Positions 24,275 to 34,427 of a DNA stretch of 62,448 bases are shown here, piece by piece (position 1 is the stretch's first letter; each line of letters starts with the position of its first letter). Made by a program: the position numbers and the translations under genes. The stretch is from Succinimonas sp963628765 (GTDB lineage: Bacteria > Pseudomonadota > Gammaproteobacteria > Enterobacterales > Succinivibrionaceae), in the NCBI GenBank assembly GCA_963628765.1, contig CAVGFV010000099.1:1-62448 (forward strand), in the 5' to 3' direction. The notes under the pieces were generated by a model. The model saw only the letters and a list, made by a program, of their open reading frames with translations. It ran no database searches and was not told where the DNA came from.

Positions 24275-27200
24275 TTAGTAAAGCTTAATCCAAGAAGATG
24301 TTCTAGTGCTTGGAAGTGTAGATGGGATTACATCTGTAGCAACTGGAGTTGCGCCATCTCTAGTTTGATCAGTATCATCAAGAGGAATATTTACTACAGG
24401 TTTTCCATCATGAATGGTCAAAACAGGAGACTTAGCAATTGCCTTATAAGTGGTTTCCTTCATAAGTCTACCTGCAACCCAATCCATTTCTATTGCAGAA
24501 GATGTACCGCCACCGCTACAAGCGTCACCGATATTAGGAGTATTGGTAGTCATGTAAAGCATATTACCAACTACTAATGGATCGGTGTAAGCACGTTCGC
24601 CAGTATCTCTCTTTTCATCTCCTTTAGTATCAAAGGAAACAAGATCAAAATACCAACCAAAATTCTTGGTAGCAGTATAACTAGAAGAAACCCTAGCGGT
24701 TCTTGTGTAAGTGGTATTACCTTCAGAATCAGTATTAGCAACTTTACTTATAACAAGTGGTTTCAAACAGTTCACAGTCACACTAGAATCACAACGTTTA
24801 ACAGGCTGTTTTGACCTTGCCATATCAGATACAGAGGCACTACCAAGATCTCTCAACATATAAATAGTCTGAGTATCATTATATTTGAAAGATACATCGT
24901 CAGAGTCATAGGTATATGTATATGAACCTGTACCAAAAATCAAACCAATACCATCTCCGTTAAAGTATCCAGCACCTGGAGTACCAGTAATCATCTGAGC
25001 ACGACCATTTGCGTCAACAGCATTGAAAATCACACTTGGATTTGGATTAAAGGCTTTTGTTTTTGAAGCACATGTTTCATTACCCCAGCATCTAACCTTA
25101 CTTTCCAATGCATTATTATTTAGATCGATCTTCCAGAAGTTTCCGAAGGTATCACCAAAATAAAGTGCTTGATAAAAACCATTAGTGTTCAAAGAAACAG
25201 CTTCGATCTTGGTCATGTCAGCCTTTCTGCCAGTACCCCAAGGATCAGAAGCTAACTTTTCATTTGCGGACATATCAGCATATGTTACAACACAAGGCTG
25301 TCTACCTTCTTGTAAAGTAGACTTATCAGCTTCATCTCCGAAACTACCATCAGCTTTCATCACATAGCACTTTTCATCAGCATCATTACCACGATAAAGC
25401 ATATTGACAGCAAAGAAACCAGCTTTCTCAGCTCCAATACCGCTACTGAAAAGTAGGTAAGGAACCGTTTCAGCGCTGTCACTTGAAGTACTAACTTCTA
25501 CTAAAGTAGGTGCATATTTATAGCTACCTGCAAATGGAACACCAATCTTTTCACCATCATGTTCGCCATTTTCGAGAGTACGAGGTTCAGAAAGTTCCCA
25601 TTTAAGCATATTTCTAGCAAAAGAAAGTTTTTCCTCTGGAGTCTGACTTGAAACGTCTGAAATTCCAGTAACATCAAGGAGGTAGCCACCTTTAATACCT
25701 GTTCCAAAGGTACCATAGAGGTAAGTCTTTGTTTGATTGTTGTTATTCTTTCCTATGTACACATTAGGCGTGCTATCAAAATACGGATAATGACCGTAAT
25801 CTTGAAGGGTTATCTTCTTAATCTCTGGAAGTACCTGTGATGGCAAGTAAGAAATTACAGGAGTCATGTCAGATGCTGATAGTATATGAAGCATACCATC
25901 ATTGGCACCTACAGCCACAAAACTAGAATTGCCATCAGTAAATGCTACGGCATCTGAGTTAACAATATCGCCAAGGATAAAGTGTTCGCCTGCAGCATCT
26001 TTTCTTTCACGTAGAGGAGTACCTTGAGAACCACGTCCACCACTAGTATTCAACGGAATACGTTTTGCACTATTTTCCTCGGTATTTAATCCCTCATAGG
26101 TATCATCACCAGCCATCCAACGGGCAAAGGCATTCATATACTGATATGATTCAGCATTATTCTGGCTATAATCATCACTTGATATTGAGCTACAAGAACC
26201 ATCTTTAAGAATGTCACTTATGATGCCACATGACAAGTTCTTAAATGCCGTACCTTCAGCACTAGTATCGCTATTATCTTTTGAATATAAACGATATACC
26301 TCGTTAGCATTTGGGTCATAGGTAAAGATGAATCTATCATCAACCTCTACACTTGCAAAGCCATCTGAAGCTCTTTTGGTACTTGAAGAAGTTATAGATT
26401 CATAATTATAACCACCATCAGAACCTACTTTGGCAGCTATTACATCACCCTTCCAAACAGATGGATCGTAAGTGGTTGCATATACAGTAGAACCAGTAGT
26501 AGTATTCTTTGTAACAGTAGAGAATCCTGAACCAGAATGTCCTGTCTTGTTAATTTGGTTAAGCATCTTCGCAACACCATCACGAAGTTTACTCATATTG
26601 GTTACTAGGAAGTAGTTAGATGGATCAGTTGTATCGCTAGCATCAACCTTACCACCTAAGCCATACTTAGCAGCATACCAAAGAGGGCTCTTTAACCAAT
26701 AGTTACCAGAATCAGAACTGGAAACCTTGAAAACACGACTAGAAATAGAGTTTCCATCAAGATATGTTTTGCGGTAATAGTCGCCCATCAATCTAAGAGA
26801 AGCAGTAAAGTTCCAAGTACTAGAAAAACGGGAATCCTTATCATGTCTTAACGTGCCTCTGCTTGCATAATATACTTCTTCTACAGGTTTTACATAATTT
26901 TTATAATAATCACTTATATTATTACTACTAATTGAGCTTCCATTTATTCTAAAATCATCAGGTCTCAATAATCCCGAAGGGTATCTACACCCTTCTGTTG
27001 ACTTATCAAAAGAGCGATTTGTAAATTGCTGACCTCTTGGGCAATTTATTAAAGACGAATCGTTTACTATGGTATCTAGCTCATATACATTATAGTAATT
27101 ATTAGCAGAATTTTCCGCTGTGGTTTTAGCTAAATCTACATAAACACCTGTATGGTCGACACCCGTTATCAAATAACCTGCATGTTGAGGAGCATACTTA

Positions 27201-29644
27201 TCTCCATCGACATGTCTTAAAGTCACGCGAACGTAATCGCCATCAGATCCTTTTAAAATTCTGTAACGATATTCAACCACCCAATCCATATCATAATCAG
27301 AACCATATTGGAAATCTTCATAATTGATTCTGAAAACACCTTCTTCATTATTTAAACTTTCAATATAAAAGTCTGCAACTTGATTGGTAGATATTACCTT
27401 ACGAGCATTGGTATCATCACCGCTACCATCACCTACAGTTTTAGCAAAAGGAATAATTGTAACATTTTTACCATTGACATCTATGTTAATTTCTGGAAGG
27501 TTTGGTTTCATTGCCACAACATAGGTTTGCATCTTAGGATCTACTGAAACACCTGTTGAAGGGTTTTTAAGATCTGATCTTAATGAATTTGATGCATAAT
27601 ATGATGCAACACCTGCAACGTTATAACTACCATGGCTGAAAGCTGCTGCTGGTGCAATACCTTCCACATCAGCTAAGTTATTTATATGCTTTAATGATGG
27701 AACATAAACATATGGATCTTGAGATTCGTCTACTCCGCCTACTTTTCCGACAATATATTCTCCCGCCTTAAGACCTTGCGAAACCTTATTTTTTAGCTCA
27801 TCTGTAATTGTGGTTGTATCGCTATCGAACGGACTCGCACCACCCCATCGACTGTCGTAATCAAATGAGACATTCTCATCTGCAATTAATAAGCTAACTG
27901 GCTTAGAACAATACTCAATGCCTAATGTTGTATACGGATCATTTGCCGTTACGTGCCCAATCCTCAAGCCAGTAGTAGTGTTTTTTTCATCACTCAAAAA
28001 TCGACTTTTACTATTTAGAGTCCCTTTAAAATATTGTGCACTTGCATATAGTAACTTAGATACTGGATTTCCCCAATCCTTACATTTGCCATTTTCCATT
28101 TTAGCAATGCGCTCACCTGCAAAATCTCGAGGGCAATCAGTGTATACACCGTCACCTGCATTACCATCATTTTTTTGCGCAATAGCCATTCTATCAATTG
28201 TTTTTATAAAACCACAATTTAAGTTAGAGTTTTCACACAAGACTTTATTATAAACAAAGTCCCCCAACACTTTATTGCTGCCATCACTTTCAGAAAGGTT
28301 AATTTCTTTACCAAAGTCATCTACTTCGGCACGCAAACCTGCTCCGGTTAAATTATTTGCCCAACTTCCTGTGATAAGTCCAAAACGAATTCTTGGAGAG
28401 GCACCTTCACCATACTGTTGTAAAAGGCCTACTGGTTGCCATGAAGGATTATCTCTTGTACCATAATTTTTACAGTCATCACTAGAATGGAATTCTGTAG
28501 TACAGACAACAACGTTCAAATCGGCTTGACGTATTTTTTTATAATCTGAATATCTCTCATCCCAACTAACACCTTGTCCTCCAGAAAGTGTTCTTAAGTG
28601 TTTTCCTACATCATCAAATGGTACCCAATTGATTTTTGTACTTAAATTTCCACTTCCGCTATAGTCAGGACCTGCAATACCAACTGTATCTGCCATTGTT
28701 TGACGGCTAACCCAGTCCCAAATATAATTTTTAGAAGTATCACCATTGGACTCAATACCAGGCATACCGGCATTTGCCACTAGACCGACTCTGAAGTAAT
28801 TTGATTGTTGAATACCATTACCATCATATGATGCTAAAGCAAAAAAGTATGCCTGTTCGCCTCTAGTATCAGGTAATCCTGTAAAATCAGATACCTTAAA
28901 TTGCTCTTCATACATTTTTCCACTAAGCACTTTTCCCCAAGCATGAGAGTCTCTCAATACTCGAGAATGCTTTAAAATAGTTGCATAACGCTCTGTCCCT
29001 GAGGAGTCCGTATAAACATATCTTGTAGGAATACTGCTAGAAGTTGGAAGTGCATTATTTACAAGTCTCGCACCACCATAAAGAACTTTTCTAATGGCAT
29101 CTATTCGAGTAGTTGACATGTAATTTAAAAAATTACCTAACCATTGTTCTCCAGCATTACAAATTTTTACAGTTTTACTTTGGCCATCCCAAATTTTCAA
29201 TGAGCCACTTTTGTCGGCAGCATGGCTAACAGGACGCCAATAGCCAAAATGCATCAACCCTGTCTCACTGTTTTTTTCTTCTGGAGCATTAATTAAATTT
29301 TCTCTTCCTCCTTGATAAACGTAACAAAAATCAGGGTCAAAAATACCTTCATACCTAATAGAAGGATCGTACATAATATCTAAGGTACTATTTCCATCGA
29401 TATCCGTTGTATCATCGTATGCTTCTGAAAATAACCCGTGCTCACGACCTAGTACAATCATTACCGACGGTGCTACAGTCATACCTGCAACATTCATAGG
29501 TCCTGTTGCTACAGTACCATTTTGAATTTTAGATGTTTCGTCTGCTGTCATCTCAGCGGTGGCATAACTAGCCACACCGAGTCCCATAATCCCTGACAGC
29601 ATGGCTAATCCCATATGCCATGAAAGTTTTGATAGCTTAAACAT
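24275..29644 (-). CDS. pilY1: PilY1-like type IV pilus tip adhesin/biogenesis protein
   Basis: PilY1 primes type IV pilus assembly and acts as a tip adhesin. The 1789-aa product has a signal peptide (cleavage likely after ATA near residue 30). The N-terminal region starts APSVMIVLGREHGLFSEAYD and has a calcium-type DIDGNSTLD site, but no MIDAS DxSxS motif. The last third is the PilC/PilY1 beta-propeller (HFILGDIVNSDAVAFTDG, VAVGANDGMLHILSASD, GTFGTGIKGGYLLDVTG, FGDTFGNFWKIDLNNN). The ATG follows GGAG. It stands alone: no minor pilin genes lie between it and ispH. Confidence 0.88.
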   Translation of the reverse strand: MFKLSKLSWHMGLAMLSGIMGLGVASYATAEMTADETSKIQNGTVATGPMNVAGMTVAPSVMIVLGREHGLFSEAYDDTTDIDGNSTLDIMYDPSIRYEGIFDPDFCYVYQGGRENLINAPEEKNSETGLMHFGYWRPVSHAADKSGSLKIWDGQSKTVKICNAGEQWLGNFLNYMSTTRIDAIRKVLYGGARLVNNALPTSSSIPTRYVYTDSSGTERYATILKHSRVLRDSHAWGKVLSGKMYEEQFKVSDFTGLPDTRGEQAYFFALASYDGNGIQQSNYFRVGLVANAGMPGIESNGDTSKNYIWDWVSRQTMADTVGIAGPDYSGSGNLSTKINWVPFDDVGKHLRTLSGGQGVSWDERYSDYKKIRQADLNVVVCTTEFHSSDDCKNYGTRDNPSWQPVGLLQQYGEGASPRIRFGLITGSWANNLTGAGLRAEVDDFGKEINLSESDGSNKVLGDFVYNKVLCENSNLNCGFIKTIDRMAIAQKNDGNAGDGVYTDCPRDFAGERIAKMENGKCKDWGNPVSKLLYASAQYFKGTLNSKSRFLSDEKNTTTGLRIGHVTANDPYTTLGIEYCSKPVSLLIADENVSFDYDSRWGGASPFDSDTTTITDELKNKVSQGLKAGEYIVGKVGGVDESQDPYVYVPSLKHINNLADVEGIAPAAAFSHGSYNVAGVASYYASNSLRSDLKNPSTGVSVDPKMQTYVVAMKPNLPEINIDVNGKNVTIIPFAKTVGDGSGDDTNARKVISTNQVADFYIESLNNEEGVFRINYEDFQYGSDYDMDWVVEYRYRILKGSDGDYVRVTLRHVDGDKYAPQHAGYLITGVDHTGVYVDLAKTTAENSANNYYNVYELDTIVNDSSLINCPRGQQFTNRSFDKSTEGCRYPSGLLRPDDFRINGSSISSNNISDYYKNYVKPVEEVYYASRGTLRHDKDSRFSSTWNFTASLRLMGDYYRKTYLDGNSISSRVFKVSSSDSGNYWLKSPLWYAAKYGLGGKVDASDTTDPSNYFLVTNMSKLRDGVAKMLNQINKTGHSGSGFSTVTKNTTTGSTVYATTYDPSVWKGDVIAAKVGSDGGYNYESITSSSTKRASDGFASVEVDDRFIFTYDPNANEVYRLYSKDNSDTSAEGTAFKNLSCGIISDILKDGSCSSISSDDYSQNNAESYQYMNAFARWMAGDDTYEGLNTEENSAKRIPLNTSGGRGSQGTPLRERKDAAGEHFILGDIVNSDAVAFTDGNSSFVAVGANDGMLHILSASDMTPVISYLPSQVLPEIKKITLQDYGHYPYFDSTPNVYIGKNNNNQTKTYLYGTFGTGIKGGYLLDVTGISDVSSQTPEEKLSFARNMLKWELSEPRTLENGEHDGEKIGVPFAGSYKYAPTLVEVSTSSDSAETVPYLLFSSGIGAEKAGFFAVNMLYRGNDADEKCYVMKADGSFGDEADKSTLQEGRQPCVVTYADMSANEKLASDPWGTGRKADMTKIEAVSLNTNGFYQALYFGDTFGNFWKIDLNNNALESKVRCWGNETCASKTKAFNPNPSVIFNAVDANGRAQMITGTPGAGYFNGDGIGLIFGTGSYTYTYDSDDVSFKYNDTQTIYMLRDLGSASVSDMARSKQPVKRCDSSVTVNCLKPLVISKVANTDSEGNTTYTRTARVSSSYTATKNFGWYFDLVSFDTKGDEKRDTGERAYTDPLVVGNMLYMTTNTPNIGDACSGGGTSSAIEMDWVAGRLMKETTYKAIAKSPVLTIHDGKPVVNIPLDDTDQTRDGATPVATDVIPSTLPSTRTSSWIKLY

Positions 29645-30020
29645 CTTGATCTCCTAACTGGAATATCTTTTTCATCTTGCAGATCACAATACCGTACCCG
29701 AGCGGTAATAAACGCCCAAAATCCCATCTATAGAGTTTAGTTCAGAACTGTACGTACGGCTAATTTTTAGCAGTTTTTTTTTGCTCAAATTTTAACTATC
29801 TCACAAGGATAAAAAAGTAATTAGAATATATAAATCTTTGGTAATACAAAAAAATTTTTGGGGACTTACTCCCCGTAGAAAAACAATCTTTTAATCGATC
29901 CGAGACACTAAAAATAAGTAACAAATCGGATTTACGACGTAAATTAACAGTTAAAAGCTCGTTTCCAAACAAACTTTGTAAACACGAGCCTTAATAACTA
30001 AAAGCCCAGATAAATTCAGA
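29645..30020 (-). other. pilY1-ispH intergenic region with ispH terminator
   Basis: This 376-bp stretch is AT-rich and has no gene. A hairpin GCTCGT/ACGAGC (29957-29962 with 29984-29989) followed on minus by TTTT is a likely ispH terminator. A second weak hairpin GGGG-N7-CCCC lies at 29860-29874. Nearer pilY1 are the palindrome GTACGTAC and a small plus-strand hairpin GCTAA-TTT-TTAGC before nine T (about 29759-29782). No convincing pilY1 promoter was found. Minor pilin genes stand here in Pseudomonas, but no remnant is visible. Confidence 0.6.
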
Positions 30021-30998
30021 TTAATTTTCTAAAGCATCCGGTAACTTAAAACGCTGGTTTTCAGTTTTTTCACCGAGATGATGAATATCATTAAAACCTT
30101 TGGTTTTCAAAAACCCTAAAAGGTCATTTAAAAGATATTCTGGTGCTGAAGCGCCCCCCGTAACCCCAACGTTTTTAACACCTTGAAGCATTTCATCTTC
30201 TACTTCAGTGTAATCATTTACAAGAAAAGCTTTTGTGCCACACTGCTCAGAAACTTCACGAAGTCTATTGGAGTTAGAAGAGTTTTTAGAACCTACCACT
30301 AAAACCACATCCGCAACTTCCGCAAGCTCCTTCACCGCATTTTGTCTATTTTGTGTAGCATAACAGATATCATTTACACCAGGACCTGAAATACCAGGAA
30401 ACTTCTTTCGTAGTTCTTCAATACAGTTCTTAGTTTCATCTACACTAAGGGTAGTTTGGGTTACGAAACTTATATTGTCAGTATTCTTCACTGACAAAAG
30501 AGGAATATCCTTTTCATTTATGATGAGGTTCATCGAGCCATGAACATTGTCATATTGCCCTAAAGTGCCCGCAACTTCTTGATGCCCCGCATGTCCTATC
30601 ATAATAACATCCGCACCTAAGGCAGACATTTTTCTCACCCTACGGTGTACCCTTTCCACAATCGGACAAGTCGCATCAAAAATTCGTAAATGGCGTCTCT
30701 CAGCTTTGGCCACTACCTTCTGAGACACTCCGTGAGCAGAAAACACCACAATACTGTTTTCAGGAATCTCAGAAAGGTGATCCGTAAAAACCGCCCCTTT
30801 ATCACTGAGATCCTGCACCACATGCTGGTTATGCACAACTTCGTGGAGGACATACACCGTCTCATTCGGAAATCTTTCTAGAACTTTCTTTACTGTCGCT
30901 ATAGCCCTACTAACACCAGCACAAAAGCCATGTGGATTTGCCACAATTACTTTTTTGCTTGAATTTTGAGAATCTTTTTCTAAAACAGGAGCCACCAT
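30021..30998 (-). CDS. ispH: IspH, 4-hydroxy-3-methylbut-2-enyl diphosphate reductase
   Basis: IspH is the [4Fe-4S] enzyme of the last MEP-pathway step, making IPP and DMAPP. The three cluster cysteines are C26 (HGFCAGVSRA), C111 (FDATCPIVERVH) and C212 (NDICYATQNRQ). The catalytic glutamate is in GHAGHQEVAGT. The spacing matches E. coli, with about 14 extra N-terminal residues. It overlaps lspA by one base (ATG within the stop), so the two are coupled. Confidence 0.97.
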   Translation of the reverse strand: MVAPVLEKDSQNSSKKVIVANPHGFCAGVSRAIATVKKVLERFPNETVYVLHEVVHNQHVVQDLSDKGAVFTDHLSEIPENSIVVFSAHGVSQKVVAKAERRHLRIFDATCPIVERVHRRVRKMSALGADVIMIGHAGHQEVAGTLGQYDNVHGSMNLIINEKDIPLLSVKNTDNISFVTQTTLSVDETKNCIEELRKKFPGISGPGVNDICYATQNRQNAVKELAEVADVVLVVGSKNSSNSNRLREVSEQCGTKAFLVNDYTEVEDEMLQGVKNVGVTGGASAPEYLLNDLLGFLKTKGFNDIHHLGEKTENQRFKLPDALEN

Positions 30999-31522
30999 TA
31001 CGCTTCGTTTTCCTTATTTTTTGATGAGAATAATTCACAGAAAAAAAATATTGCTACACCAACACAAATTGCACAATCAGCAATATTAAAGGCTGGATAA
31101 TGATGTTCCCCAGTATCTGTGGTAATAAAAAAATCTAAAAAATCCACCACGTAACCTAAAGACATACGATCCCATAGGTTTCCAAGAGCGCCACCAATTA
31201 TTAAAGCATAGGCAGTATTTCTAAACCATTTATCTCTAGGAGTCCTAATAAGTAAGCAGGTTAAAAAAACACTTACTACTACGGCAACACCACCAAAAAT
31301 CCATTGTTGCCAACCTGGATATTGAGAAAGAAAGCTAAATGCCGCTCCTTCATTATGCACATGCACTATTCTAAAAAAGCCAGGAATTACCTGAATAAAA
31401 TCTGAAAAATTATAAGCTTCAACATTATTCATAATCCATTGCTTAGATATAAAGTCAAAAGCAAAGGCAAAAACAGCTAGCAGAAGATACCAAATTCCTG
31501 ATTTTTTTAAGGGAACTGACAT
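30998..31522 (-). CDS. lspA: LspA, lipoprotein signal peptidase
   Basis: LspA is an inner-membrane aspartyl protease that removes signal peptides from prolipoproteins. The 174-aa product has four hydrophobic helices, the motif VHNEGAAFSFLS, and the catalytic aspartates in LGNLWDRMSLGYVVDFLDF and FNIADCAI. The ATG follows AGGAG. The window encodes clear substrates (FlgO, FlgP, the DUF4136-like lipoprotein). Confidence 0.97.
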   Translation of the reverse strand: MSVPLKKSGIWYLLLAVFAFAFDFISKQWIMNNVEAYNFSDFIQVIPGFFRIVHVHNEGAAFSFLSQYPGWQQWIFGGVAVVVSVFLTCLLIRTPRDKWFRNTAYALIIGGALGNLWDRMSLGYVVDFLDFFITTDTGEHHYPAFNIADCAICVGVAIFFFCELFSSKNKENEA

Positions 31523-31535
31523 AAAAACTCCTGTA

Positions 31536-31561
31536 TGAAAAAGGCCAGTAAATACCGGCCT
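31536..31561 (-). terminator. terminator-like hairpin between ileS and lspA
   Basis: AAGGCC-type arms (31540-31549 with 31552-31561, one G-T pair) followed on minus by a T run. It would reduce read-through from ileS into lspA-ispH, which are often cotranscribed with ileS. Confidence 0.7.
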
Positions 31562-31603
31562 TATATTTTATCTAAAATCTATCCCAAAAGGATCTAATAA
31601 GCA

Positions 31604-34426
31604 CTAAGCGAACTTACGAACTTCACCTTCGCCATCAATATTTGTAACACAGCGTGAACAAATATCTTCATGACCTGGGATAGTGCCCACAGAGTCTTCA
31701 AAGTGCCAGCAACGGGTACACTTGCAAGCGGTGCTATGCTTAACTTCAATAGCAAGACCAGCTATATCAGCATCCTTGGCATTTTCAGTCTTTTCAGAAA
31801 GTGGGAGTACCTTTGAGTGAGAAACAATTAACACATAGTTAAGTTCACCCTCAAGTTTATCAAGAACTGCCTTCTTGTCAGCATCTGCATAAATTACAAC
31901 ATCTGCTTCCAGTGGGCTTCCGATAACCTTGTCGTTTCTTGCGTCTTCCAACTTCTTATAAACTTCATCACGAACGTTCTTAACTTCGTGCCAGAAAGCA
32001 TCATTGAATGCTGCGTTTTCATCAAGTTCAGAAAGATTCTGATACCATTCAGCGGTGAATACATACTTGTCACGCTTGCCTGGTAAAGAACTCCAAGTTT
32101 CCTGAGCAGTAAAGCTTAGAACTGGTGCAAACCAACGTACGAGAGCTTCGGCAATATGATAAAGAGCACTCTGACAAGATCTTCTTGCAAGGCTATCTGA
32201 CTTCGCAGTGTACTGTCTATCCTTGATAATATCGAGATAGAAAGAACCCATTTCTACAGAGCAGAACTCCATAATCTTTTGCACTACAGTATGGAAATCA
32301 AAGGCATCATAAGCCTTGATAATATCCTTTTGGAAGTTTGCAGCACATGAAACTGCCCACTGATCCAAAGCCACCATCTTGTCAAACGGTACAAGATTCT
32401 TTTCCGGATCAAAGCCATTTAGGTTAGCAAGTAAGAATCTTGTGGTATTTCTGATTCTACGGTAAGCATCCGCACTACGCTTAAAGATTTCATCAGAAAC
32501 AGTCATTTCACCGGTATAGTCGGTAGAAGCCACCCACAAACGAAGTACATCCGCACCAAGTTTCTTAATTACATCCTGTGGGCTTACAACGTTGCCGATA
32601 GACTTAGACATCTTACGGCCTTGACCATCAACGGTAAAGCCATGAGTAAGAACTGTCTTATAAGGAGCAGTGCCTCTAATAGCAGTACTGAGCATAAGTG
32701 AAGACATGAACCAACCTCTATGCTGGTCAGAACCTTCAAGGTACATATCCGCACTATTGCCATGGTATTCTGGACGTTTATCCACAATGGTGAAACTAGT
32801 TGAACCAGAGTCAAACCACACATCAAGGGTATCCTTAACCTTAACATATTGCTTCTGTTCTTCTTCGGTCAAAACTTCAGCAGGATCAAGATCCCACCAA
32901 GCTTGGATACCTTTTTCTTCAACTCTCTTAGCAACTTCTTCAATAAGTTCCTGAGTTCTTGGGTGGAGTGCAGAGGTGTCTTTATCTACGAATAAGGCGA
33001 TTGGCACACCCCAGGTACGCTGTCTTGAAATACACCAGTCTGGACGGTTAGTAACCATCGCTTCAATACGGTTCTGGCCCCAAGATGGTACCCATTTAAC
33101 CTGCTTGATTTCTTCAAGTGACTTCTTACGAAGATCACGGTCATCCATGCTGATAAACCACTGGGCAGTAGCACGGAAAATCACAGGTGACTTATGACGC
33201 CAGCAGCAAGGATAGGAGTGCTTAATATGACCTAAAGCTACTAAAGCGTGCTTTTCTTGAAGTTTTTCAATAACTTTCTTGTTAGCATCAAAAACATTCA
33301 TTCCTGCGAAGAATTCTACATTAGGTAGGAACTTACCATCAGGTCCTACAGGGCATTCCACAGGAAGGTTGTACTTAGTACCAACCATGTAGTCGTCGAG
33401 ACCATGAGCAGGAGCAGTATGTACGGCACCAGTACCAGAATCATCGGTTACGTGAGCGCCTAAAATGATTGCTACATTGCGATCAAGGAAAGGATGGTGG
33501 AAAGCTAAGTTTTCAAGATTTTCACCTTTAGTCTCAGCGAGAACTTCGTATTCCTGTACCTGATAACGCTGTAAAGCAGATTCTGCAAGGCTAGATGCAA
33601 GAATAAGTCTCTCAACCTTTGGAGCCTTAACTTGAATAAGTTGGTATACAAAGTCCTTGTTAAGACAAATAGCCTGGTTAGCAGGTAAAGTCCAAGGAGT
33701 GGTGGTCCAAATTACAGCACTGATAGTGCCTTCACCATTGTCGCAACCGAAAGCCTTTAGTACTGCATTTTCATCTACAGCATTAAAGCGAACGTCAATT
33801 GCATATGAATCAAGATCAGCATATTCAACTTCTGCTTCGGCTAAAGCACTTCCGCAGTCGATACACCAGTGAACTGGCTTAAAGCCCTTTACAAGGTGAC
33901 CATTAGCAGCAACTTTACCAAGAGCCCTGATAATATTAGCTTCGGTATCAAAGTTCATGGTGAGATAAGGTTTATCCCAACTACCTAAAACGCCAAGACG
34001 CTTAAAGTCTGCCATCTGAGCGGCAATTTGAGTCTTTGCGTATTTACGGCATTCTTCTCTAAATTGTGCTGGAGTTACCTTCTGACCTGGCTTACCAACA
34101 AGACCTTCTACCTTAAGTTCGATAGGAAGACCGTGGCAGTCCCAACCTGGAATATAAGGGGCATCATAGCCAGACATGGTCTTAGACTTAATAATGATAT
34201 CTTTGAGAATTTTATTTACAGAATGGCCAAGGTGAATATTACCATTTGCATATGGAGGGCCATCGTGAAGAATAAATGACTTGCGGCCTTTTCTGGCTTC
34301 ACGAATTTGTCCATAAACGTCATCCTTGTACCATGCTTCGAGCATTTCAGGTTCACGTTTAGCCAGATTACCACGCATTGGAAATGCTGTTTCTGGCAGA
34401 TTCAGAGTATCTTTATAGTCTGTCAT
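31604..34426 (-). CDS. ileS: IleS, isoleucyl-tRNA synthetase
   Basis: A class I synthetase charging tRNA-Ile, 940 aa. The HIGH box appears as YANGNIHLGHSVNKILK and the KMSKS box as GRKMSKSIGNVVSP. The editing domain has WTTTPWTLPANQAI. The C-terminal zinc site has the cysteines of CKCTRCWHFED and ICSRCV. It begins 1 bp after the ribF stop, so ribF-ileS are translationally coupled, matching the E. coli and Pseudomonas order. Confidence 0.97.
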   Translation of the reverse strand: MTDYKDTLNLPETAFPMRGNLAKREPEMLEAWYKDDVYGQIREARKGRKSFILHDGPPYANGNIHLGHSVNKILKDIIIKSKTMSGYDAPYIPGWDCHGLPIELKVEGLVGKPGQKVTPAQFREECRKYAKTQIAAQMADFKRLGVLGSWDKPYLTMNFDTEANIIRALGKVAANGHLVKGFKPVHWCIDCGSALAEAEVEYADLDSYAIDVRFNAVDENAVLKAFGCDNGEGTISAVIWTTTPWTLPANQAICLNKDFVYQLIQVKAPKVERLILASSLAESALQRYQVQEYEVLAETKGENLENLAFHHPFLDRNVAIILGAHVTDDSGTGAVHTAPAHGLDDYMVGTKYNLPVECPVGPDGKFLPNVEFFAGMNVFDANKKVIEKLQEKHALVALGHIKHSYPCCWRHKSPVIFRATAQWFISMDDRDLRKKSLEEIKQVKWVPSWGQNRIEAMVTNRPDWCISRQRTWGVPIALFVDKDTSALHPRTQELIEEVAKRVEEKGIQAWWDLDPAEVLTEEEQKQYVKVKDTLDVWFDSGSTSFTIVDKRPEYHGNSADMYLEGSDQHRGWFMSSLMLSTAIRGTAPYKTVLTHGFTVDGQGRKMSKSIGNVVSPQDVIKKLGADVLRLWVASTDYTGEMTVSDEIFKRSADAYRRIRNTTRFLLANLNGFDPEKNLVPFDKMVALDQWAVSCAANFQKDIIKAYDAFDFHTVVQKIMEFCSVEMGSFYLDIIKDRQYTAKSDSLARRSCQSALYHIAEALVRWFAPVLSFTAQETWSSLPGKRDKYVFTAEWYQNLSELDENAAFNDAFWHEVKNVRDEVYKKLEDARNDKVIGSPLEADVVIYADADKKAVLDKLEGELNYVLIVSHSKVLPLSEKTENAKDADIAGLAIEVKHSTACKCTRCWHFEDSVGTIPGHEDICSRCVTNIDGEGEVRKFA

Positions 34427-34427
34427 T

